Source: Pyxidicoccus caerfyrddinensis (GTDB taxonomy: Bacteria; Myxococcota; Myxococcia; Myxococcales; Myxococcaceae). Taken from it: a DNA stretch of 64,000 nucleotides. Under the pieces are notes generated by a model. The model saw nothing but the letters and a program-made list of their open reading frames with translations. It did not search any database and was not told the DNA's origin. How positions within the stretch are numbered: position 1 is the first letter of the stretch; each line of letters opens with the position of its first letter. Positions 55,739 through 64,000 of the stretch are shown here, one piece after another. The stretch lies in contig NZ_JAAIYA010000010.1 of the NCBI RefSeq assembly GCF_010894405.1, forward strand, positions 372,001-436,000, written 5' to 3'. The position numbers and the translations under genes are program-made.

Positions 55739-56560
55739 CTGGCGCAGCAGCGCCTCCACCGCGGCCTTGCGGCCGGGGCTCAGCCGCAGGCGCGTGTTGT
55801 CGCGCAGCACCACCACCCAGCCCTTGTCGACGTCCGGCTCCAGCTCGCGGATGCGCTCCACGTTGACGAGAGTGGAGCGGTGCACCCGCACGAAGCGGCG
55901 CGGGTCCAGCCACTGCTCCACCTGATTCAGCGTCTCGCGCAGCATGGGACTGCGGCCGCCCGCGTGCAGCACCACGTAGTTGCCCTCCGCCTCGCACCAG
56001 TCCAGCTCCTGCACCGGAAGCAGCAGCACCTTGCCGTTCGTCTTCACGGCGATGCGCTCGATGTAGCCGCCCTCCGGGGGCGCGGGCACCGTGCGCTCGG
56101 GCTCCGGCGCGTGGCCCCGGTGGAGGTCGAGCAGCGCGGACAGCCGCTCCAGCAGGGCCTTGTCCCGACCCTGGGCCCGCTGCCGCCTCGCGCGCTCCAG
56201 CGCCTCCTCGAAGCGCCGGTCGCCAAAGGGCTTGAGCAGGTAGTCCAGCGCGCTCGCCTCGAAGGCCTTCACCGCGTACCGGTCGAATGCCGTCACGAAG
56301 ATGACCGGCGGCATCCGCTCCGGCCCCACCTCGCGCAGCACGCCGAAGCCGTCCACCTCCGGCATCTGCACGTCGAGGAACACGAGGTCCGGCCGCTCGC
56401 GGAGGATGACCTCCACGGCCTCGCGTCCTCCCTCGCACTCGCGCACGGCCGTGACGTCCGGCGCGCGGGCCAGCAGGTGCTTGACGTTGTCGCGCGCCAG
56501 CGGCTCGTCATCCACGACCAGCACGCGCCAGCCGGCCTGCTCTCCATTGCCCTCACGCAC
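55730..56560 (-). CDS. LytTR-type response regulator
   Basis: A 276-aa regulator. Receiver domain at residues 11-130 with phospho-acceptor D63 (LVFLDVQMPEVDGFG) and DDE at 17-19. The LytTR DNA-binding domain is at about 170-276 (RIAVKTNGKVLLLPVQELDWCEAEGNYVVLHAG, LDPRRFVRVHRSTLVNVERI). LytTR proteins bind DNA as a beta-fold and usually control envelope or autolysis genes. It is translated from a GTG in an 8-nt overlap with the upstream kinase gene, so the pair is co-expressed. Targets unknown. Confidence 0.92.
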   Translation of the reverse strand: MREGNGEQAGWRVLVVDDEPLARDNVKHLLARAPDVTAVRECEGGREAVEVILRERPDLVFLDVQMPEVDGFGVLREVGPERMPPVIFVTAFDRYAVKAFEASALDYLLKPFGDRRFEEALERARRQRAQGRDKALLERLSALLDLHRGHAPEPERTVPAPPEGGYIERIAVKTNGKVLLLPVQELDWCEAEGNYVVLHAGGRSPMLRETLNQVEQWLDPRRFVRVHRSTLVNVERIRELEPDVDKGWVVVLRDNTRLRLSPGRKAAVEALLRQSF

Positions 56561-57707
56561 GGCTCCGAACCTCCTCGTCCGTCATGTCCTTACGGGCCTC
56601 CACGAAGGGCAATTCGACGCGCGCGAGCACGCCTCCCTCCGGCAGGTCCTCCAGCGTCAGACCATAGGGTGAGCCATAGCGCTGGCGGATTCGGTCTCGC
56701 GTGTTGGCCACGCCGATGCCCGTGCCCCCTGCCCCACCCGCCCGGAGCCCCGGGCCGTCATCGCGCACCTCCAGCCGCAGCACGTCTCCGGCGCGCACGC
56801 TGCGCACGAGGATGTGGCCCCGGCCGGCGCGGCGCGCGGTGCCGTGCTTGATGGCGTTCTCCACCAGCGGCTGGAGGATGAGCGACGGCACTCGAGCGCG
56901 CAGCGTCCCGGGCTCGGGCTCCAGGCGCACCTCCAGGCGACCGCCGAACCGGAGCTGCTCGATGCCCAGATAGCGCCGCACCAATTCCAGCTCCTCCTCC
57001 AGCGGCACCTCGTGGTCGCCGCGCCCCTCCAGGCTCGCGCGCAGCAGATGGCCCAGCTCCACCAGTGCCTCCACCGCTTCCGGGTTGCGCTGCTGGCGCA
57101 CCAGGCCCGTGACGGCGTTGAGCGTGTTGAAGAGGAAGTGCGGGTCGAGCTGCGCGCGCAGGGCCCGCAGCCGGGTCTCCGCGAGCTGCACCGCGAGGCG
57201 TGACTCCGCGAGCTCCCGCTCTCGCGCGCGCCTCGCGGCCCGGAGCGCGACCCAGGCGGCGAGGAAGAGCAGGTACTCGAAGTAGCCTATCGCGCCGCGC
57301 GCCAGGAGCAGGTCTCGCAGGCCCGCGAGAAAGGACACGCCGCGCGCGCTCCACTGCTGGAGCACGGCCATGGCGGGCGCGAGGAGCAACACGTGGAGCT
57401 GCGCGAAGCCCGCGCCCGCCACCAGCAACACGCCCAGGCGGCGCCCCAGCTCTGGCCCCTCCAGCGGCACGCGCTGGAAGACGGCCAGGACCAGCGGGCC
57501 CAGGAGCGCCCAGGCGCTGTAGGGCACCAGCTCCAGGGCCAGCTTGAAGAAGAAGTCGCGCGGCTCATGCGCATACGCGCGCAAGGCATGTGGCAGCGCG
57601 CCCAGGGTGCCCGCCGCCATGCCGAGCGCCCACACCTTCAGCGTCGCGGGCCACCGCGCCGGGCGTTCCGGGGCATCCACCGTCTCCCATGCGCCGCCGT
57701 GGCTCAT
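56553..57707 (-). CDS. LytS/YehU-type membrane sensor histidine kinase
   Basis: A 384-aa kinase of the His_kinase/HATPase_c_5 type. The N-terminal half has about four membrane segments (LKVWALGMAAGTLGALPHAL, LVPYSAWALLGPLVLAVF, LGVLLVAGAGFAQLHVLLLAPAMAVL, EYLLFLAAWVAL). The phospho-acceptor motif is AQLDPHFLFNTLNAVTGL with H190. The N-box is PLVENAIKHG and the G-box GGTGIGVANTRDR. ATG at 57707 with GAGAGGTC upstream; a GTG 12 nt earlier is less likely. It forms the cognate pair with the overlapping LytTR regulator. Confidence 0.9.
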   Translation of the reverse strand: MSHGGAWETVDAPERPARWPATLKVWALGMAAGTLGALPHALRAYAHEPRDFFFKLALELVPYSAWALLGPLVLAVFQRVPLEGPELGRRLGVLLVAGAGFAQLHVLLLAPAMAVLQQWSARGVSFLAGLRDLLLARGAIGYFEYLLFLAAWVALRAARRARERELAESRLAVQLAETRLRALRAQLDPHFLFNTLNAVTGLVRQQRNPEAVEALVELGHLLRASLEGRGDHEVPLEEELELVRRYLGIEQLRFGGRLEVRLEPEPGTLRARVPSLILQPLVENAIKHGTARRAGRGHILVRSVRAGDVLRLEVRDDGPGLRAGGAGGTGIGVANTRDRIRQRYGSPYGLTLEDLPEGGVLARVELPFVEARKDMTDEEVRSRA

Positions 57708-57805
57708 GACCTCTCGCACCCTCGAAGGCCCCAGCGTAGCGGACGAACCGCCCCGCGCGGCGTTCTCAGGAAGGGGGCCCCCCTGAGCTATGCTCTCGCG
57801 GCGCT

Positions 57806-59095
57806 GTGACTACCGGTTCCCTGGGCTCCGAGCCCGACGACGACCCACCTGCCCCGCCCACGCCTCCGTCCCGCGTGCGAGGAGGCACGCTGTACGTGGA
57901 GGAAGAGGACGTCCCGGAACCGTCGCCAGGCCACCGGGCCGCTCGCGGACTCCGTCCCTCCACGGTGCTCACCGCGTTGCTGGTCGCGGCGGGGCTGGCA
58001 CTGCCCGGAGTCGGCGCCTTCCTCCTGCGTCCTGAACCCGTGACACCGACGGCGCCGGGGCCGAGCAGTCCCGGTGCCACCGAAGCGTCGCAAGCGCCGC
58101 GCGCGCCATCCATCCCCCAAGGCCCCGGTGCCACCGGCGAGTCTCCGGCTCCGCTCGCGGCCGCCACTCCAGGCAGCTCCGGCACCACCAGCAGGCCTCC
58201 GGCTCCGCTCGCGCCCGCTCGCCCCCACAGCGTCAGCGCCACCAGCGCTTCGCCGGCTCCCCGCGCGGCCACCTCCACCCAACGACAGGACCTGGCCCGG
58301 CTCGACACACCCCGCACGGGGCACGCGAGCGAGCTGGTGCCCACCCACGACTTCCAGGAGGCCGAGCTGCGCGCCCTGCTCGACGACCCGCACCAGCCCG
58401 CCGAGGAGCGCTCGGCGGTGGCGCTGGAGCTGATCGACGGCTACCTCATCCGGAGCCGCCCGCGCTCGCTGGCGCGGGAGGCGGAGCGCATCTTCCGGAT
58501 GGACCTGCCCCGCTACCTCGGGCGTCTCCCCGCCGAGCAGGCCGGGTGGCAGTGGATGAATGCCCTGGGCACGCTGGGCCACCACGCGAAGGTGCCCGAG
58601 GTGGGCGAAGCCTTCCTCCGGCGCTTCCCGGACAGCCCCCTGGCTCCCGCCGTCGACAGCCTCGCGAGGTCCACCGCGATGAGGGTCGCCTCCGAGCAGC
58701 GCGAACGGCGGGAGCTGGAGGACTCGCTGCGCGAACTGGACGAGAAACTGGCGAAGGAGCGCGCCCGACTCGAGAGCCGGGGCGAGCCCACCACACGGGT
58801 GAGCTGGGAGCTCGCCCGCGAGCGCTGCGACAGGCCGGCGCATGAGCGACTCCATGATGTCTCCGTCGTGATGTGTCGTTCCTTCCTCGACGCCTGGGCC
58901 CCCGGAGAGACCCGGGAGGAGCGCCTCGCGGTGCGAAAGGCCCGGGAGGCGGAGATCATCGCCCTCGTCGGACTCCGCCGATACACCGAGGCCCGCGAGC
59001 GACTGGCCGCGTTCCGCGCCGCCGACCCTGAGGGCGAGCGGCAGACCATCGCCAGCGCCATCGTGGCCACCATCCCTTCCGGCGCGGAGGAGTGA
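57806..59095 (+). CDS. Single-pass membrane protein with repeat linker and helical C-terminal domain
   Basis: Not recognised. A 429-aa protein. Residues 1-45 are acidic and Pro-rich, followed by one membrane helix (STVLTALLVAAGLALPGVGAFLL). Residues 80-165 form a Pro/Ala/Ser linker built from four 18-aa repeats. The remaining 260 residues are helical and charged, with ERREDSLRELDEKLAKERARLESRG as a coiled coil and DSLARSTAMRV-type TPR-like helices. The arrangement resembles envelope-associated scaffold proteins in which a linker holds a domain away from the membrane. GTG start at 57806. It is convergent with the SBBP lipoprotein gene. Confidence 0.6.
   Translation: MTTGSLGSEPDDDPPAPPTPPSRVRGGTLYVEEEDVPEPSPGHRAARGLRPSTVLTALLVAAGLALPGVGAFLLRPEPVTPTAPGPSSPGATEASQAPRAPSIPQGPGATGESPAPLAAATPGSSGTTSRPPAPLAPARPHSVSATSASPAPRAATSTQRQDLARLDTPRTGHASELVPTHDFQEAELRALLDDPHQPAEERSAVALELIDGYLIRSRPRSLAREAERIFRMDLPRYLGRLPAEQAGWQWMNALGTLGHHAKVPEVGEAFLRRFPDSPLAPAVDSLARSTAMRVASEQRERRELEDSLRELDEKLAKERARLESRGEPTTRVSWELARERCDRPAHERLHDVSVVMCRSFLDAWAPGETREERLAVRKAREAEIIALVGLRRYTEARERLAAFRAADPEGERQTIASAIVATIPSGAEE
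58073..58288 (+). repeat. Four degenerate 54-nt tandem repeats in a linker
   Basis: GGTGCCACC or a variant recurs at 58073, 58127, 58181 and 58235, exactly 54 nt apart, encoding 18-aa units such as GATGESPAPLAAATPGSS. The period is a multiple of three, so the linker could lengthen or shorten in frame. Confidence 0.8.
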
Positions 59096-59133
59096 CGGCG
59101 CGGCGGGCCCGTGCTTCCAGGCCCGCCGCGCCG
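59096..59133. terminator. Bidirectional hairpin between convergent genes
   Basis: CGGCGCGGCGGGCC (59096-59109) pairs perfectly with GGCCCGCCGCGCCG (59120-59133) around a 10-nt loop. It lies directly between two convergent stops, one nt after the plus-strand stop. No T-run follows. Confidence 0.7.
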
Positions 59134-59141
59134 CGCTTCCA

Positions 59142-60998
59142 CTACGGCTTCGGGAGCTTCGTCACGAAGCCGTCCGGGTCTCCCATCACCGTGTTGCCGT
59201 CGAGGGAGCCGCTGGTGAAGCCCCCGACGTACAGGTTCCCGGTCGCGTCAACCGTCACCCCGGTGCCGTACGTCACCACGTCCGCGCCATTGAGCCGCGC
59301 CGCGTCCTGCTGGACGACCCACTGCCGGTTGCCGGCCGTGTCGTACCTCGCGACGAAGTTGTGCGCCGCCGTCGTGCTGGCGCCCGCAGCGTTGCCGACA
59401 TCACCGGCGCCGCTGCCCGACAGGTACACGCCGCTGGCATCGATGAAGAGCCCCATGGACCAGGAACCGCCGCCCGCACCACTGAGCTCCCGCGTCCACT
59501 GCTTCACGCCGGCCGGGTCATACTTCGTCATGAAGGCATCCGAGCCGGACGTCGGGTTCGGGTTGCCGTCCAGGCCGCCCCCGCTGTAGCCCGAGACGTA
59601 GATGCTGCCCGCCGGGTCCACCGCCGAGCCATACAGCCACACGTCCGTCGAAGGCGACCCGAGCTGCCGCGTCCACTGCTTCACGCCGGCGCCGTTGTAC
59701 TTCACGACGAACAGGTCCTGCGCTCCCATGCGCACGTTCCCGTCGAGCGCCCCCGCCGTCCAGCCGGACACGTAGACATTCCCCGCGCCATCCGCGGAAA
59801 CGCGCCGCCCGTTCGTCCGCGTGCTCGCCGCGCCCACCTTCCGCGTCCACAGCCGGTTGCCGGCGGCGTCGTACTTCGCCACGAAGGCGTCCGACGTGCC
59901 GATGGCGGGATTGCCGTCCAGGGCGCCCTCCACCGTGCCGGCGATGAGGACGTTGTCCAGGCCGTCCACTGCCACGCCATAACCCTCCGTGCTGGAGCCC
60001 GCGTTCCCGAGCTGCCGGGTCCACTGCTTTACGCCGGTGTAGCGGTACTTCGTCAGCAGCGCCTCCCGGAAGCCCGTCGTCGGGGTTCCATCGACGGAGC
60101 CGTCCACGAAACCGCCCACATAGATGTCCTCCCACGTCGAATTGTGCGCGACGCCGTAGCCCAGGGCGATGCCACCGGGCGCGCCAATCTGCGCCGACCA
60201 GAGCTTCGCTCCGTTCCAGTCCCGCGCCTGGAGGAAGCCATCCAGCAGGCCGACGAGCGGGGCGCCATCCAGCCCTGGCTGCGTCATGCCCGTGATGTAC
60301 GTGCGCCCGGCCGGGTCCCCGGTGAGGTCATGCACGCGCGTGAAGCCCCCCGGCGAGCCGGTGGTCCGCGTCCACAGGGCCTGCTTCGCCGGATACGTCG
60401 ACGTGGTGCAGTTGAGCAGCTCCAGCTTGCCAATGGACGCCACGACGATGCCGGAGCGCGTGTCGTTGTCGTCCGTGATGTTCAGCTTGTAGCGGGTGTA
60501 CGCGCCGGGAGACGCCACCGCGAACTCGCGCCGCTCGAAGCCCGCCCAGTTGACCTGGTTCGTCCGGGTATCCAGCACCACCCAGGCGGAGCCGTTCCAG
60601 CCCTCGAACGTCCACTGCTTGGGCGCCCGCGTGGTGATGGAGCCGTTGGTGTAGGTGATGGCGTAGCGCTGGATGGTCTTCGCCCCGTTGAACCACTGGT
60701 AGCCAATCCACGCCGGCGTCTGGTTCTCCAAGGAGAGCCACATGGAGTTGGTGCCGTCGAACGCCTGCCAGGCCTCGTACGACGTGCTGAAGACCCCGGA
60801 GCGCGACACGAGGCCAGAGGGCGTGGAGGCCCCCGTCATGACAGGAACCATGTTCTCACACGCCAGCGCCTGCTCCTGGCTGCGCGGCGCGCCCGTGGCC
60901 TCGGGGGACGGGGACGACTCACCCCCGCAGCCCGGCGCGGACACCAGCACCAGCGCGGACGACAGAAAGATGCTTCGGATGGACTTCGGGATTCTCAC
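59142..60998 (-). CDS. SBBP-repeat lipoprotein with discoidin-like domain
   Basis: A 618-aa lipoprotein: MRIPKSIRSIFLSSALVLVSAPGCGG ends in a lipobox with the Cys at residue 24. Residues about 50-195 resemble an F5/8-type-C (discoidin) carbohydrate-binding domain (WLSLENQTPAWIGYQWFNGAKTIQRYAITYTNG). The rest holds SBBP propeller repeats of about 52 residues, each with YGVAVDGxGNVYVAGxTxGALDGN, a D/N-rich metal-like loop, and TKYDxAGxKQWTRQLG. SBBP lipoproteins are frequent in myxobacteria and probably bind surface carbohydrates or proteins. The stop is 8 nt from a strong hairpin. Confidence 0.85.
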   Translation of the reverse strand: MRIPKSIRSIFLSSALVLVSAPGCGGESSPSPEATGAPRSQEQALACENMVPVMTGASTPSGLVSRSGVFSTSYEAWQAFDGTNSMWLSLENQTPAWIGYQWFNGAKTIQRYAITYTNGSITTRAPKQWTFEGWNGSAWVVLDTRTNQVNWAGFERREFAVASPGAYTRYKLNITDDNDTRSGIVVASIGKLELLNCTTSTYPAKQALWTRTTGSPGGFTRVHDLTGDPAGRTYITGMTQPGLDGAPLVGLLDGFLQARDWNGAKLWSAQIGAPGGIALGYGVAHNSTWEDIYVGGFVDGSVDGTPTTGFREALLTKYRYTGVKQWTRQLGNAGSSTEGYGVAVDGLDNVLIAGTVEGALDGNPAIGTSDAFVAKYDAAGNRLWTRKVGAASTRTNGRRVSADGAGNVYVSGWTAGALDGNVRMGAQDLFVVKYNGAGVKQWTRQLGSPSTDVWLYGSAVDPAGSIYVSGYSGGGLDGNPNPTSGSDAFMTKYDPAGVKQWTRELSGAGGGSWSMGLFIDASGVYLSGSGAGDVGNAAGASTTAAHNFVARYDTAGNRQWVVQQDAARLNGADVVTYGTGVTVDATGNLYVGGFTSGSLDGNTVMGDPDGFVTKLPKP

Positions 60999-61298
60999 AA
61001 TGCCTCCTCGGAGTCCGTGCGTGAATGCACGGAAACAGCCGAGGACTTACCGGCGCCTGCCCATACGCCCGGTATCAATGTGATGAAACCGCCGGACCCA
61101 GGGACGAAGCCGTCCCCAGAGGGGACGAAGCCCTGACGCCGCGCCGCGTCTTGACCGGCAGGGCGTCCCGGGCGGATAGCCTGTCTGCCCGGACCTGAAT
61201 GCTGATTCATATCTCACGCGCCCTCTCAAGGGGCGGCACCCTCCCCGGCACGGTGCATGCCCCTTGCTCCATGACCCGTTAGGTCCCTTAATCCCCCT
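60999..61298. other. 300-nt intergenic region, divergent promoters
   Basis: Lies between the SBBP lipoprotein (minus) and MFS transporter (plus). GGGACG (61101-61106) with CGTCCC (61111-61116) forms a 6-bp, 4-nt-loop hairpin, and GGGACGAAGCC recurs at 61121. A short AT-rich patch (TGAATGCTGATTCATATC) near 61196-61213 may be promoter. No gene seen. Confidence 0.3.
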
Positions 61299-62567
61299 AT
61301 GAAATTCCTGAGAGATCTCCGCTCGGTCCTGAACCTGACCGTCGTGGTCGCCGGGCTTGGGTACTTCGTCGACCTCTTCGACATCACGCTGTTCGGCGTG
61401 GTGCGCCGCGCGTCGCTCATCGACCTCGGCATCACGGACCCGGCGGAGATCCTCCAGAAGGGCCTGCTCATCTACAACGCGCAGATGGTGGGCATGATGT
61501 TCGGCGGGCTCATCTGGGGCGTGATTGGCGACAAGCGCGGGCGCCTCTCGGTGATGTTCGGCTCCATCCTCCTGTACTCGTTCGCCAACCTGGCCAACGC
61601 GTTCGTCTGGGACGTAAACGGCTACGCCATCTGCCGCTTCCTCGGCGGCGTGGGCCTCGCGGGCGAGCTGGGCGCGGCCATCACCCTGGTCGCCGAGTCC
61701 CTGCCGAAGGACAAGCGCGGCCTGGGCACCACCGTCGTCGCCACGCTGGGCATGCTCGGCATCGTCGCCGCCGCCTTCCTCGGCCAGCACCTGAGCTGGA
61801 AGACGGCCTACATCTCCGGCGGCCTGATGGGCCTCGCGCTGCTGTTCACGCGCTTCAAGGTCTCCGAGTCGGAGCTGTTCACCAAGAAGATGGACCCGTC
61901 GCGCGCCAACCCCTTCCTCCTCCTGCAGGGCGGGCGCTTCCTCAAGTACATCTGCTGCATCCTCATCGGCGTGCCCATCTACTTCACCACGGGCATCCTC
62001 TTCACCTTCGCCCCGGAGCTGACGGCGGGCCTGGGCGTGCAGGGCACGGTGACGGCCGGCAACGCCATCCTCTACGGCTCCATCGGCCTGACGATTGGCG
62101 ACCTGCTCGCGGGCGTCTTCAGCCAGTGGCTCAAGAGCCGCAAGCGCGCGGTGGCCCTCAACCTCACCGCGGGCTTCGCGCTGATGCTCCTCTACGGGCT
62201 CGTCCCCGGGCTCACCAGCACCATGGTGTACGTCCTCAGCTTCTTCATGGGCATCACCGTGGGCTACTGGGCGGTGCTGGTGACGATGGCGGCCGAGCAG
62301 TTCGGCACCAACATCCGCGCCACCGTGGCGACGACGGTGCCCAACTTCGTGCGCGGCTCGGCGGCGCTCGCGGCCAGCGGCTTCGCCTGGCTCAAGGGCC
62401 TGGAGGGCCTCACCGTGGCGAACGCGGCCCTCATCGTCGGCAGCCTCTGCTTCGGCCTCGCGCTCCTCGCGCTGCTGCGCATCGAGGAGACCTTCCACCG
62501 CGACCTCGACTACGAGGAGACGGCCGGCAGCCCGCAGGCCGCCGCCCAGTCGCACTCCAGCACCTGA
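61299..62567 (+). CDS. MFS transporter
   Basis: A 422-aa transporter with about 12 transmembrane segments. The signature between helices 2 and 3 is GLIWGVIGDKRGRL (G-x-x-x-D-x-x-G-R-R-type). The helix 4-5 region reads RFLGGVGLAGELGAAITLVAESLPKDKRG, with an internal GELG-type motif like that of metabolite:H+ symporters (SHS/ACS type). A hydrophilic C-terminal tail (EETAGSPQAAAQSHSST) follows. ATG start at 61299 without an obvious ribosome site. Pyruvate carboxylase follows in the same direction 152 nt later, so transport of a carboxylate is a reasonable guess. Confidence 0.82.
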   Translation: MKFLRDLRSVLNLTVVVAGLGYFVDLFDITLFGVVRRASLIDLGITDPAEILQKGLLIYNAQMVGMMFGGLIWGVIGDKRGRLSVMFGSILLYSFANLANAFVWDVNGYAICRFLGGVGLAGELGAAITLVAESLPKDKRGLGTTVVATLGMLGIVAAAFLGQHLSWKTAYISGGLMGLALLFTRFKVSESELFTKKMDPSRANPFLLLQGGRFLKYICCILIGVPIYFTTGILFTFAPELTAGLGVQGTVTAGNAILYGSIGLTIGDLLAGVFSQWLKSRKRAVALNLTAGFALMLLYGLVPGLTSTMVYVLSFFMGITVGYWAVLVTMAAEQFGTNIRATVATTVPNFVRGSAALAASGFAWLKGLEGLTVANAALIVGSLCFGLALLALLRIEETFHRDLDYEETAGSPQAAAQSHSST

Positions 62568-62575
62568 CGCGGGCC

Positions 62576-62591
62576 GGGCACGCGGGTGCCC
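62576..62591 (+). terminator. Weak hairpin terminator candidate after the MFS gene
   Basis: GGGCAC (62576-62581) pairs with GTGCCC (62586-62591) over a 4-nt loop, nine bases after the MFS stop, followed by TT. The short stem and missing T-run limit confidence. Confidence 0.35.
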
Positions 62592-62719
62592 TTGCGTCCG
62601 ATATCCGCCTGCCGCGCGCGCACCGTCCGGGCCGGCAGTCGAGGAGCACCGCCCTAAAAGCGACGTTCCGTCCCGGGGCGGTTGCGCCCGGGAGTGGGGA
62701 GTGACTAACAGCGCGCTAT

Positions 62720-64000
62720 ATGGCCCTCCCTCCCCTGAAGCCCATCCAGAAGGTGCTGTGCGCCAACCGCGGTGAGATTGCCATCCGCGTGTTCCGTGCC
62801 TGCAACGAGCTGGGCATCCGCACCGTCGCCATCTACAGCGATGAGGACCGCACCCACGAGCACCGCCACAAGGCGGACGAGGCGTACCTCGTGGGCCGCG
62901 GCAAGCGCCCGGTGGAGGCGTACCTCGGCATCGACGAGATTCTCGACGTGGCCCAGAAGGCCGGCGTGGACGCCATCCACCCGGGCTACGGCTTCCTCTC
63001 GGAGAACGCCGACTTCGCCGAGGCGTGTGAGCGCCGGGGCATCCGCTTCATCGGCCCGCGCTCGCCGGTGGTGCGGACCATGGGTGACAAGGTGGCCGCC
63101 AAGGCGCTCGCCCAGAAGGTGGGCGTGCCGGTGGTGCCCGGCGTCACGCTGGAGGGCGACGACGCCCGGGTGCTGGGGCAGGCCCGCGCCTTCTTCACCC
63201 AGCACGGCGGCCCCGTCCTGGTGAAGGCCGCGCACGGCGGCGGCGGCCGCGGCATGCGCGTGGTGCGCGAGGAGAAGGAACTGGAGGCGGCGCTCGCCTC
63301 CGCGCGCTCGGAGGCGAAGAGCGCCTTCGGCTCGGCGGCGGTGTTCCTGGAGAAGTTCCTGGAGCGCGTGCGCCACATCGAGGTGCAGCTGCTGGGAGAC
63401 CTCCACGGCAACCTGGTGCACCTGCACGAGCGCGACTGCTCGGTGCAGCGGCGCCACCAGAAGGTCATCGAGATTGCCCCCGCGCCCAACCTGTCCCCGG
63501 CGCTGCGCTCCGCCATCTGCGCCGCGGCGGTGCGGCTGGGACGCGAGGCGGGCTACTCCAGCGCGGGCACGGCCGAGTTCCTCGTCGCTGGCGACACGTT
63601 CTACTTCATCGAGTGCAACGCGCGGCTCCAGGTGGAGCACACCGTCACCGAGCAGGTGACGGGCGTGGACCTGGTGCAGAGCCAGATTCGCATCGCGGAA
63701 GGCTACCGGCTGGACTCGCCGGAGGTGGGCATCCCCTCGCAGGAGGCCATCGTCCCGCGTGGCTACGCGGTGCAATTGCGCGTCACCACCGAGGACCCGG
63801 CGAACAACTTCATGCCGGACGCGGGCGTCATCACCGCGTGGCGCGCTGCCCACGGCTTCGGCATCCGGCTGGACGGCTCCAACGGCTACACCCAGGCGCA
63901 TATCTCGCCGTACTACGACTCCATGCTGGTGAAGGTCATCGCCTACGCGCCCACGTTCCAGGGCGCGGTGATGAAGGGCCAGCGCGCGCTGCGCGAGTTC
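62720..64000 (+). CDS. pyc: Pyruvate carboxylase, N-terminal biotin-carboxylase part (runs off window)
   Basis: The first 427 residues of a biotin-dependent carboxylase that makes oxaloacetate from pyruvate. The biotin-carboxylase domain is clear: [33 protein letters not shown], the ATP-binding glycine loop [34 protein letters not shown], and [34 protein letters not shown] and [22 protein letters not shown] are characteristic of pyruvate carboxylase, distinguishing it from acetyl- or propionyl-CoA carboxylases. ATG at 62720. The frame is open to the window end. Confidence 0.92.
   Translation, partial: MALPPLKPIQKVLCANRGEIAIRVFRACNELGIRTVAIYSDEDRTHEHRHKADEAYLVGRGKRPVEAYLGIDEILDVAQKAGVDAIHPGYGFLSENADFAEACERRGIRFIGPRSPVVRTMGDKVAAKALAQKVGVPVVPGVTLEGDDARVLGQARAFFTQHGGPVLVKAAHGGGGRGMRVVREEKELEAALASARSEAKSAFGSAAVFLEKFLERVRHIEVQLLGDLHGNLVHLHERDCSVQRRHQKVIEIAPAPNLSPALRSAICAAAVRLGREAGYSSAGTAEFLVAGDTFYFIECNARLQVEHTVTEQVTGVDLVQSQIRIAEGYRLDSPEVGIPSQEAIVPRGYAVQLRVTTEDPANNFMPDAGVITAWRAAHGFGIRLDGSNGYTQAHISPYYDSMLVKVIAYAPTFQGAVMKGQRALREF

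Overview
The window is very GC-rich (roughly 70% by eye), densely coded, and built like a myxobacterial chromosome (Myxococcus, Corallococcus or Pyxidicoccus type). The signs are many stand-alone hybrid sensor kinases and a CheB-CheR-PAS fusion, secreted lipoproteins with SBBP or carboxypeptidase-regulatory repeats, a DUF4388-like protein, an Uma2-family protein with a coiled-coil tail, and heavy use of GTG and TTG starts. The genus is an inference; there is no rRNA or tRNA gene to fix it.

Layout. 0-5 kb (minus): a housekeeping run trpS-scpA-scpB-rluB. The RluB-type pseudouridine synthase runs off the left edge and carries a long glycine/arginine-rich repeat tail. 5-10 kb: a DUF4388-like protein, then a 1199-aa exported protein with two CXXCH haem motifs and a von Willebrand D-like region. 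10-18 kb (minus): an ECF42-type sigma factor with its DGPF/YCII partner, a XerD-like recombinase, a membrane protein, a YciO/Sua5-type protein, a PII-like plus two-antiporter operon, and a KGG-repeat stress protein. 18-25 kb: a TVP38-family membrane protein, a LysR/reductase divergent pair around a perfect palindrome, an exonuclease/phosphatase lipoprotein, an AraC regulator, a beta-propeller-like lipoprotein and a patatin. 25.9-30.7 kb: a CheB-CheR-PAS fusion followed by a soluble hybrid kinase. 32-35.6 kb (minus): a translationally coupled operon encoding a Rieske oxygenase, a membrane desaturase, and a PAP2 domain fused to a squalene/phytoene-synthase-like domain. This is the best candidate for an undescribed lipid or isoprenoid pathway.

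35.7-41.7 kb: an ArsR-like regulator with an SRPBCC partner and a four-half-site operator, a large carboxypeptidase-regulatory/PDZ protein, an acetoacetate-decarboxylase-like protein and a hydrolase. 41.8-47.1 kb: a three-gene formate dehydrogenase operon. Its catalytic subunit is a selenoprotein: an in-frame TGA is followed by a clear bacterial SECIS hairpin. 47-52.6 kb: a PoxB-like pyruvate oxidase, a dicarboxylate symporter, an Uma2-family protein and a 2OG-Fe(II) oxygenase. 52.6-53.15 kb is non-coding, with an AT-rich perfect hairpin and three copies of a spaced 27-nt repeat. 53-57.7 kb: two two-component systems meeting tail to tail. 57.8-64 kb: a repeat-linker membrane protein, an SBBP lipoprotein, an MFS transporter and the start of pyruvate carboxylase.

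Together the genes combine central metabolism (formate and pyruvate oxidation, anaplerosis), envelope lipids, ion homeostasis and dense signalling. Calls rest on motifs and residues read by eye; no database search was run.
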